From: Cornus controversa
Taxonomy: Eukaryota > Streptophyta > Magnoliopsida > Cornales > Cornaceae
DNA: 64,000 nt
Reading direction: 5' to 3'
NCBI GenBank assembly: GCA_026545225.1
Contig: CM048848.1
Span: forward strand, 28,622,806 to 28,686,805
Positions 34,640 to 44,508 of this stretch are shown in pieces. Each line of letters begins with the position of its first letter. The stretch's first letter is position 1. The notes below the pieces were generated by a model. It was given only the letters and a program-made list of their open reading frames with translations, searched no databases and was not told the origin of the DNA. Both the position numbers and the translations under genes were made by a program.

Positions 34640-35960
34640 ACTAAAAAGGCTGAAAGTGCCGATCGAATAAGTTGGCTAAGGCATGACCAGCCTAACGCCA
34701 AAATTTAAAGAAATTGGTTAAAGCATGACAAGCTAAACGCTAAGGCCTAAAGTACCAAATGAAAAAATTGGTTAAGGCATGACAAGCCTAACACCAAAAT
34801 TTGAAGAAATTGGCTAAGGCATTACCAGTCGAACGTTAAGGCCTAAAGTGTCAAACGGAGAATTTGGTTAAGGCATGACCAGCCTAACGCCAAAATTTGA
34901 AGAAATTGGCTAAAGCATTACCAGTAGAACGTTAAAGCCTAAAGTGTCAAACGAAGAATTTGGTTAAGGCATGACCAGCCTAACACCAAAATTTGAAGAA
35001 ATTGGCTAAAGCATAACCAGCCGAACGCCAAAGCCTAAAGTGCTGAACGAAGATGTTGGCTAAGGCATAACCAGCCTAACACCAAAATTTGAAGAAATTG
35101 GTTAAGGCATGACCAGCCGAACGCTAAGGCCTAAAGTACCGAACGAAGAAGTTGGCTAAGGCATGACAAGCCTAACGCCAAAATTTGAAGAAATTGGCTA
35201 AGGCATTACCAGCCGAATGCTAAGCCCTAAAGTGCCAAACGAAGAAGTTGGCTAAGGCATGACCAGCCTAATGCCAAAATTTAAATAAATTGGCTAAGGC
35301 ATAACCAGCCGAACGCCAAAGCCTAAAGTGCCAAACGAAGAAGTTGGCTAAGGCATGAGCAGCCTAACACCAAAATTTGAAGAAATTGGCTAAGGTATGA
35401 CCAGCCAAATGCTAAGGCCTAAAGTGCCAAACGAAGAAGTTGGCTAAGGCATAACTAGCCTAATGCCAAAATTTGAAGAAATTAGCTAAGGCATAACCAG
35501 CCGAACGCCAAGGCCTAAAGTACTGAATAAAGAAGTTGGCTAAGGCATGACTAGCCTAACGCCAAGGCCTAAAGTGTCGAATGAAGAAGTTTGCTAAGGC
35601 ATGACCAACCAAACACCAAAATTTGAAAAAATTGACCATGGCATGACCAGTCGAATGCCAAGGCCTAAAGTGCCGAACGAAGAAGTTGGCTAAGGCATGA
35701 CTGCCTTAAACGCCAAAATTTGAAGAAATTGACTAAGGCATGACCAGCCAAACACTAAGGCCTAAAGTGTCAAATGAAGAAATTGACTAAAGCATGACAA
35801 AATGAACGCCAATTATGAATAAATGACTAAGGCATGACCAGCCTAAACATAAAAATTGGTTAAGGCATGACCAGCTGAATGCCAATTATGAATTAAATGG
35901 CTCGGGCATGACCAACCAAATGCCATCAAGAAGAAATCCCTTGAGTGTTGAACAATAGAA
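34640..35960 (+). repeat. 96-bp minisatellite made of two ~48-bp half units
   Basis: The unit alternates 'ggctaaggcatgaccagcct' + 'aacgccaaaatttgaagaaa' with 'ggctaaggcatgaccagccg' + 'aacgctaaggcctaaagtgc' + 'cgaacgaagaagtt'. About 13 higher-order units are visible, degenerating at both ends (half units only after 35,800). Similar arrays are known in the 3' untranslated region of Tat/Ogre retrotransposons, and a Tat-like LTR follows at about 37,086. Confidence 0.93.
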
Positions 35961-36123
35961 TAACTAGCGAAGGCATTACTAGCCTAATGCCAAATTTAAA
36001 ATAAAATAAAATAAGAAAGAAAAGAAAGGTTTGGGGCTATAAATACTCAAGAGAGTTTTATATAGAGGTCAAACTAGGAAGCAAAATCTTCTGACATCCA
36101 AAATATTGTACTTAGATAGCAAA

Positions 36124-36694
36124 TGTAGTAACCCTTGTAGACGGGTGTGAGTGGGCGGGTGCGAAGACAAGACACTGGGTTGAGCTACCACACTGATAAA
36201 GTACAGGGTGCTCAATCCCACATCGCCTAGGTGTGAAAAAGGGGATGTGCTTATATGTAGTATGTTCTCTTCAAATGGTATGAGGCCTTTTGGGGTAAAA
36301 TCCAAGAGCAAAACCGTGCTGGCTCAAGTCCAAAGTAGACAATATCATACCATGTGTTGGAGTGGGGTATTACAGTTGGTATCAGAGCCTGAACCTAGCC
36401 GGAAGTGTGCTGACGAGGACGTCGGGTCTCGTAGGGGGGTGGATTGTAGTAACCCTTGTGGACGGGTGTGAGTGGGCGGGTACGAAGACAAGACACTAGG
36501 CTAAGCTACCACACTGACAAGGTACAGGGTACTCAATCCCACATCGCCTGGGTGTGAAAAAGGGGATGTGCTTATATGTAGTATGTTCTCTTCAAATGGT
36601 ATGAGGCTTTTTGGGGTAAAACCCAAGAGCAAAATCGTGCGGGTCTGGCCCAAAACGGATAATATCATACCATGTGTTGGAGCGGGGTATTACA
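36124..36694 (+). mobile_element. Complete TRIM retrotransposon without 5S module
   Basis: Two LTRs (36,124-36,374 and 36,445-36,694), each TGTAGTAACC...TATTACA, flank a 70-bp internal region. A perfect 12-nt initiator Met-tRNA PBS lies at 36,377-36,388 and a purine-rich tract 'gtaggggggtgga' before LTR2. The target duplication gcaaa is present on both sides (36,119-36,123 and 36,695-36,699). The two LTRs differ at several positions, so the insertion is not recent. No coding capacity: mobility would need proteins from another element. Its LTR starts, LTR ends and internal region match the Cassandra-like element 0.7 kb downstream, but the middle is different. Confidence 0.93.
36377..36388 (+). 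promoter_or_regulatory. Primer-binding site of TRIM at 36.1 kb
   Basis: tggtatcagagc, exact complement of the initiator Met-tRNA 3' end, 2 bp after the 5' LTR. Confidence 0.92.
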
Positions 36695-37395
36695 GCAAAT
36701 GCTCTTAATCAAATGTAAGTGTAGTATCATTCAAAAATCCAAAAATAAAAGGTTAATGAGCCTAAGAAGAGGAGCCTTCAAAAACTGAAGTAGTAACTTC
36801 AATAAATGGAGGCACTTTGGCTATAGCATCACCGATAGTTATATCATCCTTTGAGAAATACCCCTTCAACTCTCAATAGCTTTGGATCATTATTCTCACT
36901 CAAGCCCTAACTTTGTTGCGAAAGTCAAACTCTTCAAAATCGATCATTCTTTCGGATTCAAAAAAGTATGGCATGTTCAAAGCCATATCAAAAAGCTCTG
37001 GCCTTTTGTTAATGACTAAAAGCACAAATTTATATAAATTCCCTCTAGTTAAGACAGTTACATCCAACTAAAGGGAATTAGGGGCTGAGTGTGGAGCGAA
37101 AAAATTTCACAAATAGGAATAAGAGACCTGAGTATAAGAAAAGTCAACATGGTACGCATGGCGTGATCCATGTCATTATTGAAAAAGACATGTGGCAAAT
37201 AATTTCGTCAACATTAGCATTATACATGGCAACTACAATCAACCAGTCAAAGTGAGATATCATCAAATTAGTTTCAAATTAGGGAAGATTAGATTATTTT
37301 CTTAAGAAAAGGGATTGATACAAATTAGCCTCAAATCAAGGGAGAATCACTGAATAATCAACACCAAATTAGCACTAGAATGGTAGCACTCTTTG

Positions 37396-37404
37396 TATAA
37401 ATAT
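37396..37404 (+). promoter_or_regulatory. TATA box of the Tat-like LTR
   Basis: tataaatat. The Cassandra-like element inserted 32 bp downstream, at the expected transcription start position. Confidence 0.5.
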
Positions 37405-37597
37405 GTATAGAAAATCCCATGAAAAAGGGATGACGTGTGGTGACCCTTGTGGGCGGGTGTGATGTGGGCGGGTGCAAGACACTGGGCGAGCTACCACACT
37501 GGCAGGCTACAGGGTGCTCAATCCCACATCGCCTGGGTGGTGGAATGGGGAAGTATTATATGTATGTTTATCACCCTTCTATGACACAACGCGTTTT

Positions 37598-37697
37598 AAA
37601 GCCGTGATGGTTATGAACCCACCAGAACTCCACAGTTAAGCGTGCTTAGCTGGGAGTAGTACTAGGATGGGTGACCCCCTGGGAAGTCTCTGGTCCG
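37598..37697 (+). promoter_or_regulatory. 5S rRNA-derived module, 5' LTR
   Basis: The words 'agttaagcgtgctt', 'gggagtagtactaggatggg' and 'tgacc.cctgggaagtc' reproduce the internal promoter (A-box, IE, C-box) and following part of plant 5S rRNA. The 5' third of 5S is more diverged. It is part of an LTR and not a functional rRNA gene. Confidence 0.88.
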
Positions 37698-37749
37698 GGG
37701 AAACCAAAAGCGGACAATATTGTGTCGAGATAGGGTGGGGCGTTACAAA

Positions 37750-37761
37750 TGGTATCAGAGC
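37750..37761 (+). promoter_or_regulatory. Primer-binding site of the Cassandra-like TRIM
   Basis: tggtatcagagc, exact complement of the initiator Met-tRNA 3' end, 2 bp after the 5' LTR. Confidence 0.93.
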
Positions 37762-37978
37762 CTGACCCAGCCGGAAGTGTGCCGACGGGGACGTCGGGCC
37801 TCCTAGGGAGGTGGATTGTGGTGACCCTTGTGGGCGGGTGTGATGTGGGCGGGTGCAAGACACTGGGCGAGCTACCACACTGGCAGGCTACAGGGTGCTC
37901 AATCCCACATCGCCTGGGTGGTGGAATGGGGAAGTATTATATGTATGTTTATCACCCTTCTATGACACAACGCGTTTT

Positions 37979-38078
37979 AAAGCCGTGATGGTTATGAACC
38001 CACCAGAACTCCACAGTTAAGCGTGCTTAGCTGGGAGTAGTACTAGGATGGGTGACCCCCTGGGAAGTCTCTGGTCCG
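37979..38078 (+). promoter_or_regulatory. 5S rRNA-derived module, 3' LTR
   Basis: Identical to the module in the 5' LTR, offset by 381 bp. Confidence 0.88.
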
Positions 38079-38374
38079 GGGAAACCAAAAGCGGACAATA
38101 TTGTGTCGAGATAGGGTGGGGCGTTACATGACGAATATAGAGAAAGAGAAATATTGATTCTTGTATTTGGCCATGGCTAAGCTAGTGAGATTATAAGCTC
38201 AGTACTTGTAATATCTCATGAAATATAAAAGAAAGTCTCCTCTCATCCATGGACGTAAGCTGAATTGTGTCGAGCCATATAAATCTTGTGTATCTACTTC
38301 AATATTTGTAATTATTTAATGTTATTTGCTTATTAATTGCTTGATTTTGTGTTGAGCAATTTTTTGCATCTACA

Positions 38375-41300
38375 TTTAGTAATCGCACCTGATTGGAGAC
38401 TAACAGTTAGAACACCTTTGAGAAGTTTTTTGGCAAGAAATTCTTAGAGTGCTCTTTCTCCTTTATGAGAGTTGTTGTTGAGGCCCACCTTGGAGATTCC
38501 ATGGTGGCAGAGGACCTACATAGATATTCCTAACCGGAAACTTGTACTGATTTATTTTCGGCGACATCGAATCGGATTGCCAAACTATAATATATTCAGG
38601 AAAATAGTTGTTTCCCACAAACAGCTATAGGTGAAAAAAATCACTCCATGAAAAGTCAAACGATTGATACACTAAGAGCACTCCAGAAAATAAATGCAAG
38701 AATAATATACACACAAGATTTACATGGTTCAACACAATTCAGCCTAAGTCTATGGATTATAGATAAAATCCTAATTGTAATTGGATTCAGCCCTAATTTC
38801 TCGTCTCTATCTTCCTTATCTTTCCTTTCCCAATTCTGTTTCCATAGGACTCTAACTGACTTGGGAGACAAGTTGTTGAGTCTTTGCCATGCATGCTGTC
38901 ACTTATGTTTTCTTTCATGTATGCTTTCTTTTTGTTGACTTCGACCGTGCCATATATTATATTTGACTTTTCTCCAATACGAGTGTTCACTTATTATTGA
39001 TGAGAATTTGCACCTCCAGAATAATCAAGTAAAAAAAAATGTACCTATCTTCCCAACGGCTTATCGGAGAAGGGTTATTTGATTATAAAAAGAAAGAAAA
39101 CAATTGCTAATCAAAACTATAGAAGATTTCTCCTACGTTTTGTGGCTAATGCGACAACTTAAATAGCCTTCAGAAATAGGACGCTATTTGCAAACAATCC
39201 ATCAAAATAAGTACTTATTCAGACCGATTACTTAAAAATGTACTATAATAAACTAAAAATCAATCTACAGAGAACAAATATTGGTTAGAGAAGTATAACT
39301 GCACAAGTCACAAAATTAATGAAGGTTATAACACAAAAAACGCAACCCCGTTTGAATTCTCAAATGTTTAATCAATCAAAAAAAAAAAAAAAAAACCAAA
39401 CACATCTCACTTAGGCTAATAAAGCTGTCTTTATTAATCAGAATAGCTTTCTTCTTGGCTTTCCGTGTCTTCGGCACCTGGGAAACATATTAAATGTCAA
39501 ATTTCTGAGGTATAGACATTAAAACATTTGAGGGTATCATCAAACAGTGCAGATGAGCTTTCTTCGACTTTAAAACATTTGAGGGTGCCATCAAACAGTA
39601 CAAATTGACACAAGAACAAAAGCAAATCCAGGAACGTATATCAAATAATCAACGATATCCTAGAGCTTGGGTATAACTCACCAAAATAAAGTATAGATGG
39701 GAAGTGGGACCATTTGAAGAAACTGAAAAAGGCACCTTACCAAGATTGATAACGCCCACACATAATAACATAGTTAATAATCATAAACTGTAGACTGATA
39801 TTATTTATTTATTTATTTTACCAAAGATAGACTAATATAATTAACATATAATTATGTACCTTGTAAATGTTATGTTGTTAATAATCATTTTTCTTGCAGT
39901 GAATCTTGTTTTATTTAAGTATATAAAAGCCGAAAACTAGTGAGATGCATGTGAGATATAAAACCTGTTGAAATTTCTTTTTAATTTTGTGTAATTTGGC
40001 AGGGGAGAAAATAACTACGAAGCTACCACTAAAGGTTATTTTAACAATTCATGTGGATGTCAACAATGATATTTCCACAAGATTCGTAGACATGACGCTT
40101 TATTATAGGCTTGGAAAAAGAATGCAATCAAATGAATTTATGTGAATCTCTAATGCCAAACATTCTTTAGCTGACAAAAGGGTCTTCGAAAAAAGAAAAT
40201 AAAAACAAGCTTTGGATTCTATATTTTCCTTTGGAGACATCAAAACAAAAATCTTCACTCAATTTGGGTAAAAAGATGGATATCACTCCTTATCATTATT
40301 ATAAGTGATGTAAGTAATTTTACTTCTCAAAAAATTGATGACAAGTATTATTGGAATGAGTTATTTGAGAATGAAATTCGATGAATTATCAAGCTCGAAA
40401 TAGAGGGAAAAAATGAAAATGAAGAAGAAGAACAACAACTGGAACAACAAGAGACAGAGGGGCTCTCTTGAAAGAACGGTATTAGACTTCATGAAATTAC
40501 TATTCTCCTTAAAAGTAGCCAAATTAATCTTACTTTATCTGCCCTTAATCCACGGAGTTCTTCCTTGCGATAAGTGGCCTAAACCGCCCTTCTAAGTTAT
40601 AATGTATTACTAATCGAGCAGTGTTCTGATAATGTCTAAAAGCAATGATGAATATAGTTTAATTTCATATTAATGGTTTGATATACACTGTTCTCACACA
40701 AGTCTATGCACCATCAACAATTTACATAATTTAAACAAGTCACTGCACTCACTCAGCTCCATCATTTGATACATATATAAAGATATGAAATCATTTAGAA
40801 TGGAATCTTTTATTCCACATTCTTCACATAATTAGATTATAAATACTAACGTAACATACTAATCATCCAAAATTTTCACATAATTAGGTTATAAATACTA
40901 ACATAACATATCAATCATTGTCATTGTGGAAAAGATAAAAAAACACTTACCAAGAGATGATTAATCTCTTCTTGCTATAGTCCTTTCTTCAAGCTTTATT
41001 CTTCTCTTCCTTCCTTCCTTCCTCCTTTGATCATTTTTCTTCCTTAATTCCTGAAATACCCCCCAGAAAATTTCGCGCATGAGGTGGCCAGTCTCATACA
41101 CAAAACCTGAGGAACATTAACCACTGATAGCAACAAGCATAGATGCAAAGGATAGAAATAGAACAATTGCTAAAAGCTGAACAGAAATCCCATTGAATTG
41201 AAATAATTGATAAATAAATCATTAAATTCTGGTAATACAATTTGGAATTCTCGTAACCCAAGGACCCCTTAACCAGAAAGAAATACAAGTTCAACACTTA

Positions 41301-41396
41301 AATTAAAATCCAAAACCAAAACCTCTAAATGAGTTCATAGTTTTATTCCTGAAGAAAAAGTAGATTCCTACCCTGAGACTGGTGAGAGTAGATGTC
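38375..41396. other. Three kb with no recognisable gene
   Basis: The block is AT-rich. The segment 38,640-38,990 has LTR-like phrases ('atttacatggttcaacacaa') similar to ends of Copia LTRs, but no boundary is clear. A near-duplicate of about 45 bp ('cacataattag.ttataaa' followed by 'tactaac.taacat') occurs at 40,825-40,920. A poly-A run lies at 39,380 and a 'cttcc' run at 41,006-41,030. Frames such as 40,413-40,595 show no family features. Confidence 0.45.
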
Positions 41397-41755
41397 TGTC
41401 ACAGCCCAACCCTAGTACTCTATCCTCGCGGGGGAAACTGCTTGGGACCTGAAATATCAACAAAGTGGGTTAAACCCACGAGCAAGTTCTATCTATTACA
41501 TCCCAATCAGAGAATCAATATACATACCCTCAATATGAGGGACACCATAGATAAATATACGTTCAACCCCTCAGTTTATTCCTTATTCAGTTCATACTTT
41601 TAAAGATACAAATCATCTCATATATTTCCTCAACAACCCTTACAATGTAAAAACGATCCCCTTCTTTATGTTCACAAATCAAGATACACATGTATGTATT
41701 TTATGAAACCTATGCAATCATGATATGTCGATTATGATGCATGAATACATTAATA

Positions 41756-41940
41756 GGGATGGGCGATCCTGACACGCCGGGCAATCCTTACATGCCAAAT
41801 AAAAATATAGATACCTTATTAGGTATGGGCGATCCTGACACGCCGGGCAATCCTTACATGCCAAATAAAAATATAGATACCTTATTAGGTATGGGCGATC
41901 CTGACACGCCGGGCAATCCTTACATGCCAAATAAAAATTA
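41756..41940 (+). repeat. 66-bp tandem repeat, about 2.8 copies
   Basis: The unit 'atgggcgatcctgacacgcc' + 'gggcaatccttacatgcc' + 'aaataaaaatatagatacct' + 'tattaggt' recurs nearly without change at 41,758, 41,824 and 41,890. Very low divergence implies recent expansion. 66 is a multiple of 3, so open frames of repeating 22 residues appear on both strands; these are not genes. Confidence 0.95.
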
Positions 41941-42925
41941 CAAATGCATTCCCAATATGAAATAATAAATAAACCAGATGTATTATGACTTTTAATTTGC
42001 ACAGACTACGAATTTGAATTATCAGCTATGCAATTATCCCCATATGACAAATCATTCACAAGTGAACCTAAATCAAGTATCCCATGTGCATTTATATATA
42101 TAATAAGCACAATTGATTAAATCAAAATACTTAACACCCATTAGAGGAAACAATTCCTCAAACCAACCTCCAATGCACTCAAATCTCCGCGGTGATCTAA
42201 ACTTACTTTTATCTAGGTTTCTGGGCCTACTTCACTTCTAAGAACACTAAGAAAATATTCTGAAATTTTCTGAAATTTAAAACATTTTTAATAAACCAAA
42301 GAAGGTGAAAAAATCCAACTTTTAGGCACTTTAAAAATTAATTGAACACCAAGGGAAGCTCAACTCGAGGTGAAAATTTAAACCCAAGGTCATTTAATCT
42401 CTAAACAGTTACAGAAAAATTTTGGGAATTTTTTGAATTTCAGAAGTATTTTCTAAAATTACAAAAAGTGAAAAACCCAGCTTTTGGACACTTTAAAATT
42501 CAATTGAACAAGGAAAGATCATTTTGAGTTGAAACTTTAAACCCAAGTGTATTTAACCTCCAGAGAGTTACAGTAAAAATTTGGAAATTTTTGGAGTTGT
42601 AAAAGTATTTTCTAAAATTACAAAAAGGGAAAAAGACAGCTTTTGGGTACTTTTAAAAATTAATTGGACAACAAGGGAAAATTGTTTTGAGTTGAAAATT
42701 TAAAATTAAGTGTATTTAACCTCCAATATCATACAGTAAAATTTTCAGAATTTTTGGAATCATGAAAGTATTTTTAAAAAATGATTTTTCAAATTTTAAA
42801 GTTTTTCCAAAAATTTCAAAAATTCAAAAAAAATATCAAAATATATCGGAATGGGCCCAAAGTGGACCCAGTGGTGGGCCCCCGCGAGTGGGGCCCAAAA
42901 ATATTTTTCCCGGCGCCGGCGCAGG

Positions 42926-42973
42926 CCCCACGCGCCGGCCAGGCGCGTGGGGAAGCCCCTACGCAGGGGCTTC
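42926..42973. other. Two adjacent perfect GC-rich hairpins
   Basis: Hairpin 1: ccccacgcgcc / ggcgcgtgggg with loop ggcca (42,926-42,952). Hairpin 2: gaagcccct / aggggcttc with loop acgc (42,952-42,973). They share a base and lie in a roughly 230-bp GC-rich, CpG-rich island (42,850-43,080) inside otherwise AT-rich DNA. Confidence 0.7.
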
Positions 42974-43984
42974 TTCCCCAGCGCGCTGCCGGCGACTTCC
43001 CGGCGACGGTCCGGCCTCCTCCGGCCACCGTTCGCCTCCATTTTTGCGCCGTTCTTCTCCTCTCGACGCCGTTTACCTATTGGTGCAAAAAGCCCCATCC
43101 GAAACAGCCCAAATCAAAAACCCCCAATTCACAAGTTCTAGGGTTCTTCGCAAAATTCAAAAATTTAAAACCCAATAATTCACGATCTGTTTTCCTAAGG
43201 GTTTAGAGTTGTTTACAATTTAATTCCAACACAGTAGGTTCACAACTAAACATTTATTTCTTACAAATTGCATACATGAATGATTTCTTCCTTAACACAC
43301 TATACATATACATGAACACATATGCATATAACCTTACATGAACAAAATCAATTAAGTCTACATACAATCCTCATAGTTAATCTCACGAAATTTATCAATA
43401 GCAGAAAAATATAAACATGCAATTAACTACAAATTTTTAATATAAATAAATGCTCAAACCTAGACTATGCATACGGATTCAAGGGGGAAGAGAAGAATTA
43501 AACTTGCCTTTTTCCTGACGAATTAACTTGTTCACCCGATCGTCACTCCCTTCTCTCTTTCGTTTTCTCTCTTTTAGTTTTGTGCGTAAAACAACGGCAA
43601 ACCCTAATTTCTTCTTCTTTTCTTTTCCTTTTTGTTTTAATTATTCTTTTATTGTTTTTTTCCTAAAACTAATAAAAAATCAAATTAATAATAATAATAA
43701 ATATAGCAATAGTAATATTATTATAACCCTAGGCCCATCATTTTAAACATAACCTTAGCCCACTAATCCTAGCCCAAATTCCTCCCTAGCCCAACCCAAA
43801 ACATTTAAATAAAATAATACACAATTTATACCAATTCACATAAAATGACAATATGCATGTATAAAAGACAAGCAACTCACCTACAATGATAATCTATATA
43901 AAAAAAACATTTCTCATGAATTAATAAAATAAAGCAAAAATGTAAAGAGATTAAATTGACACCTAAATTTTCCGGGGTATTACA

Positions 43985-44508
43985 ATTCGAGACTGCCAAT
44001 ACATGAACCCTAGTTACCATCTTATTATTTTTATGTAATACCATACACACAACTCCTGTTTGGTGACCCACATCAGAATAACTCATTATGTTATATAATA
44101 AGTTATATCGATATCACTTAAATCTATTTTTAGAAGAGTGTTTTTTTTACCATGCTACCTTTAAATGAAAATTTATATTCCCTCAATCAAAAATTTGGAT
44201 CATTAGAAAAAATGTTATGATACCAACGAGATATTAGAGTCAATAATTTAAAAAAGGTGGAACTCAAATATTCAATTAAAATATCTGATTAAATTTTCAG
44301 TTAGAGATCCTAACTATACCATGCGTGTCAAAAACTTAATATCAAATTAAACTGAGATAAGACAACCATTTAGATGTCCAATATATATATATATCAATGT
44401 CCACATCAAATATTTAGCTGAAATTTGAACAGATTAAGAGAGGAAGAATGAACAAGATGAATAGTTGCTTATGAAAAAAACAAGAAGAAGATTTTTATGG
44501 TGGATATA
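43985..44508. other. Intergenic, downstream of the NLR gene
   Basis: AT-rich with no gene recognised. It contains the 3' flank of the minus-strand resistance-type gene. A short (ta)n run lies at 44,382-44,394. Confidence 0.5.

Larger units (their letters stand above)
37436..38128 (+). mobile_element. Complete Cassandra-like TRIM with 5S-derived LTRs
   Basis: Two 312-bp LTRs (37,436-37,747 and 37,817-38,128), TGTGGTGACC...GCGTTACA, look identical base for base. A 69-bp internal region has a perfect PBS (37,750-37,761) and a purine tract (gggaggtgga). The target duplication tgacg lies on both sides (37,431-37,435; 38,129-38,133). Each LTR contains about 100 bp very close to plant 5S rRNA (A-box, intermediate element and C-box region). 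LTRs with 5S-like sequence and no coding capacity define the plant Cassandra family, whose transcription can be driven by RNA polymerase III. Identical LTRs suggest a recent insertion, or gene conversion. Confidence 0.95.
37086..38374 (+). mobile_element. 3' LTR of a Tat-like element, split by a Cassandra-like TRIM
   Basis: A purine tract 'aaagggaattagggg' (37,070-37,084) precedes TGAGTGTGGAGC at 37,086. Downstream are a TATA box (37,396-37,404), the 'gaaagtctcctctcatccat' + 'ggacgtaagctgaattgtg' block and an end in 'gcatctaca' (38,374), all typical of Tat-lineage LTRs. Without the TRIM and its target duplication the LTR is about 590 bp. The 96-bp array to the left fits a 3' UTR. No PBS follows the LTR, consistent with a 3' LTR. 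The body of the element is absent. Confidence 0.5.
41397..43984 (-). mobile_element. LTR-like block (possible solo LTR) with GC-rich island
   Basis: In minus orientation it starts TGTAATACCCCGGAAAATTT at 43,984 and ends 'gggttgggctgtgaca' at 41,397; the length is about 2.59 kb, close to the Tekay-type LTRs here. CT-rich leader-like sequence lies at 43,530-43,630. Three times repeated, slowly diverging ~150-bp units ('acagtaaaatttt', 'ggaaaaa.acagcttttgg') fill 42,240-42,780. Target duplications do not match (atgtc versus attcg), so it may be truncated or have misplaced ends. No coding domains; the long overlapping frames at 42,762-43,206 result from high GC. Confidence 0.5.

Noticed and set aside
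34640-35960. CRISPR array
   Set aside because: Repeats are directly tandem with no unique spacers, units are degenerate, and the context is a plant retroelement; the same holds for the 51.4-kb and 58.2-kb arrays.
37598-38078. 5S rRNA genes
   Set aside because: Only about 100 bp of each LTR is 5S-like, the 5' third is diverged, and the copies lie inside TRIM LTRs with TSD, PBS and PPT; they are not part of a 5S gene array.
40413-40595. 60-residue ORF with a hydrophobic stretch
   Set aside because: No homology that I can name, low-complexity start and no supporting gene structure.
41718-42002. ORFs with 22-residue repeats on both strands
   Set aside because: A product of the 66-bp tandem repeat (multiple of 3); open on both strands with no other coding signal.
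42762-43206. Overlapping ORFs of 96-141 residues on both strands
   Set aside because: They arise from the GC-rich island, where stop codons are rare; no motif, and five frames are open at once.
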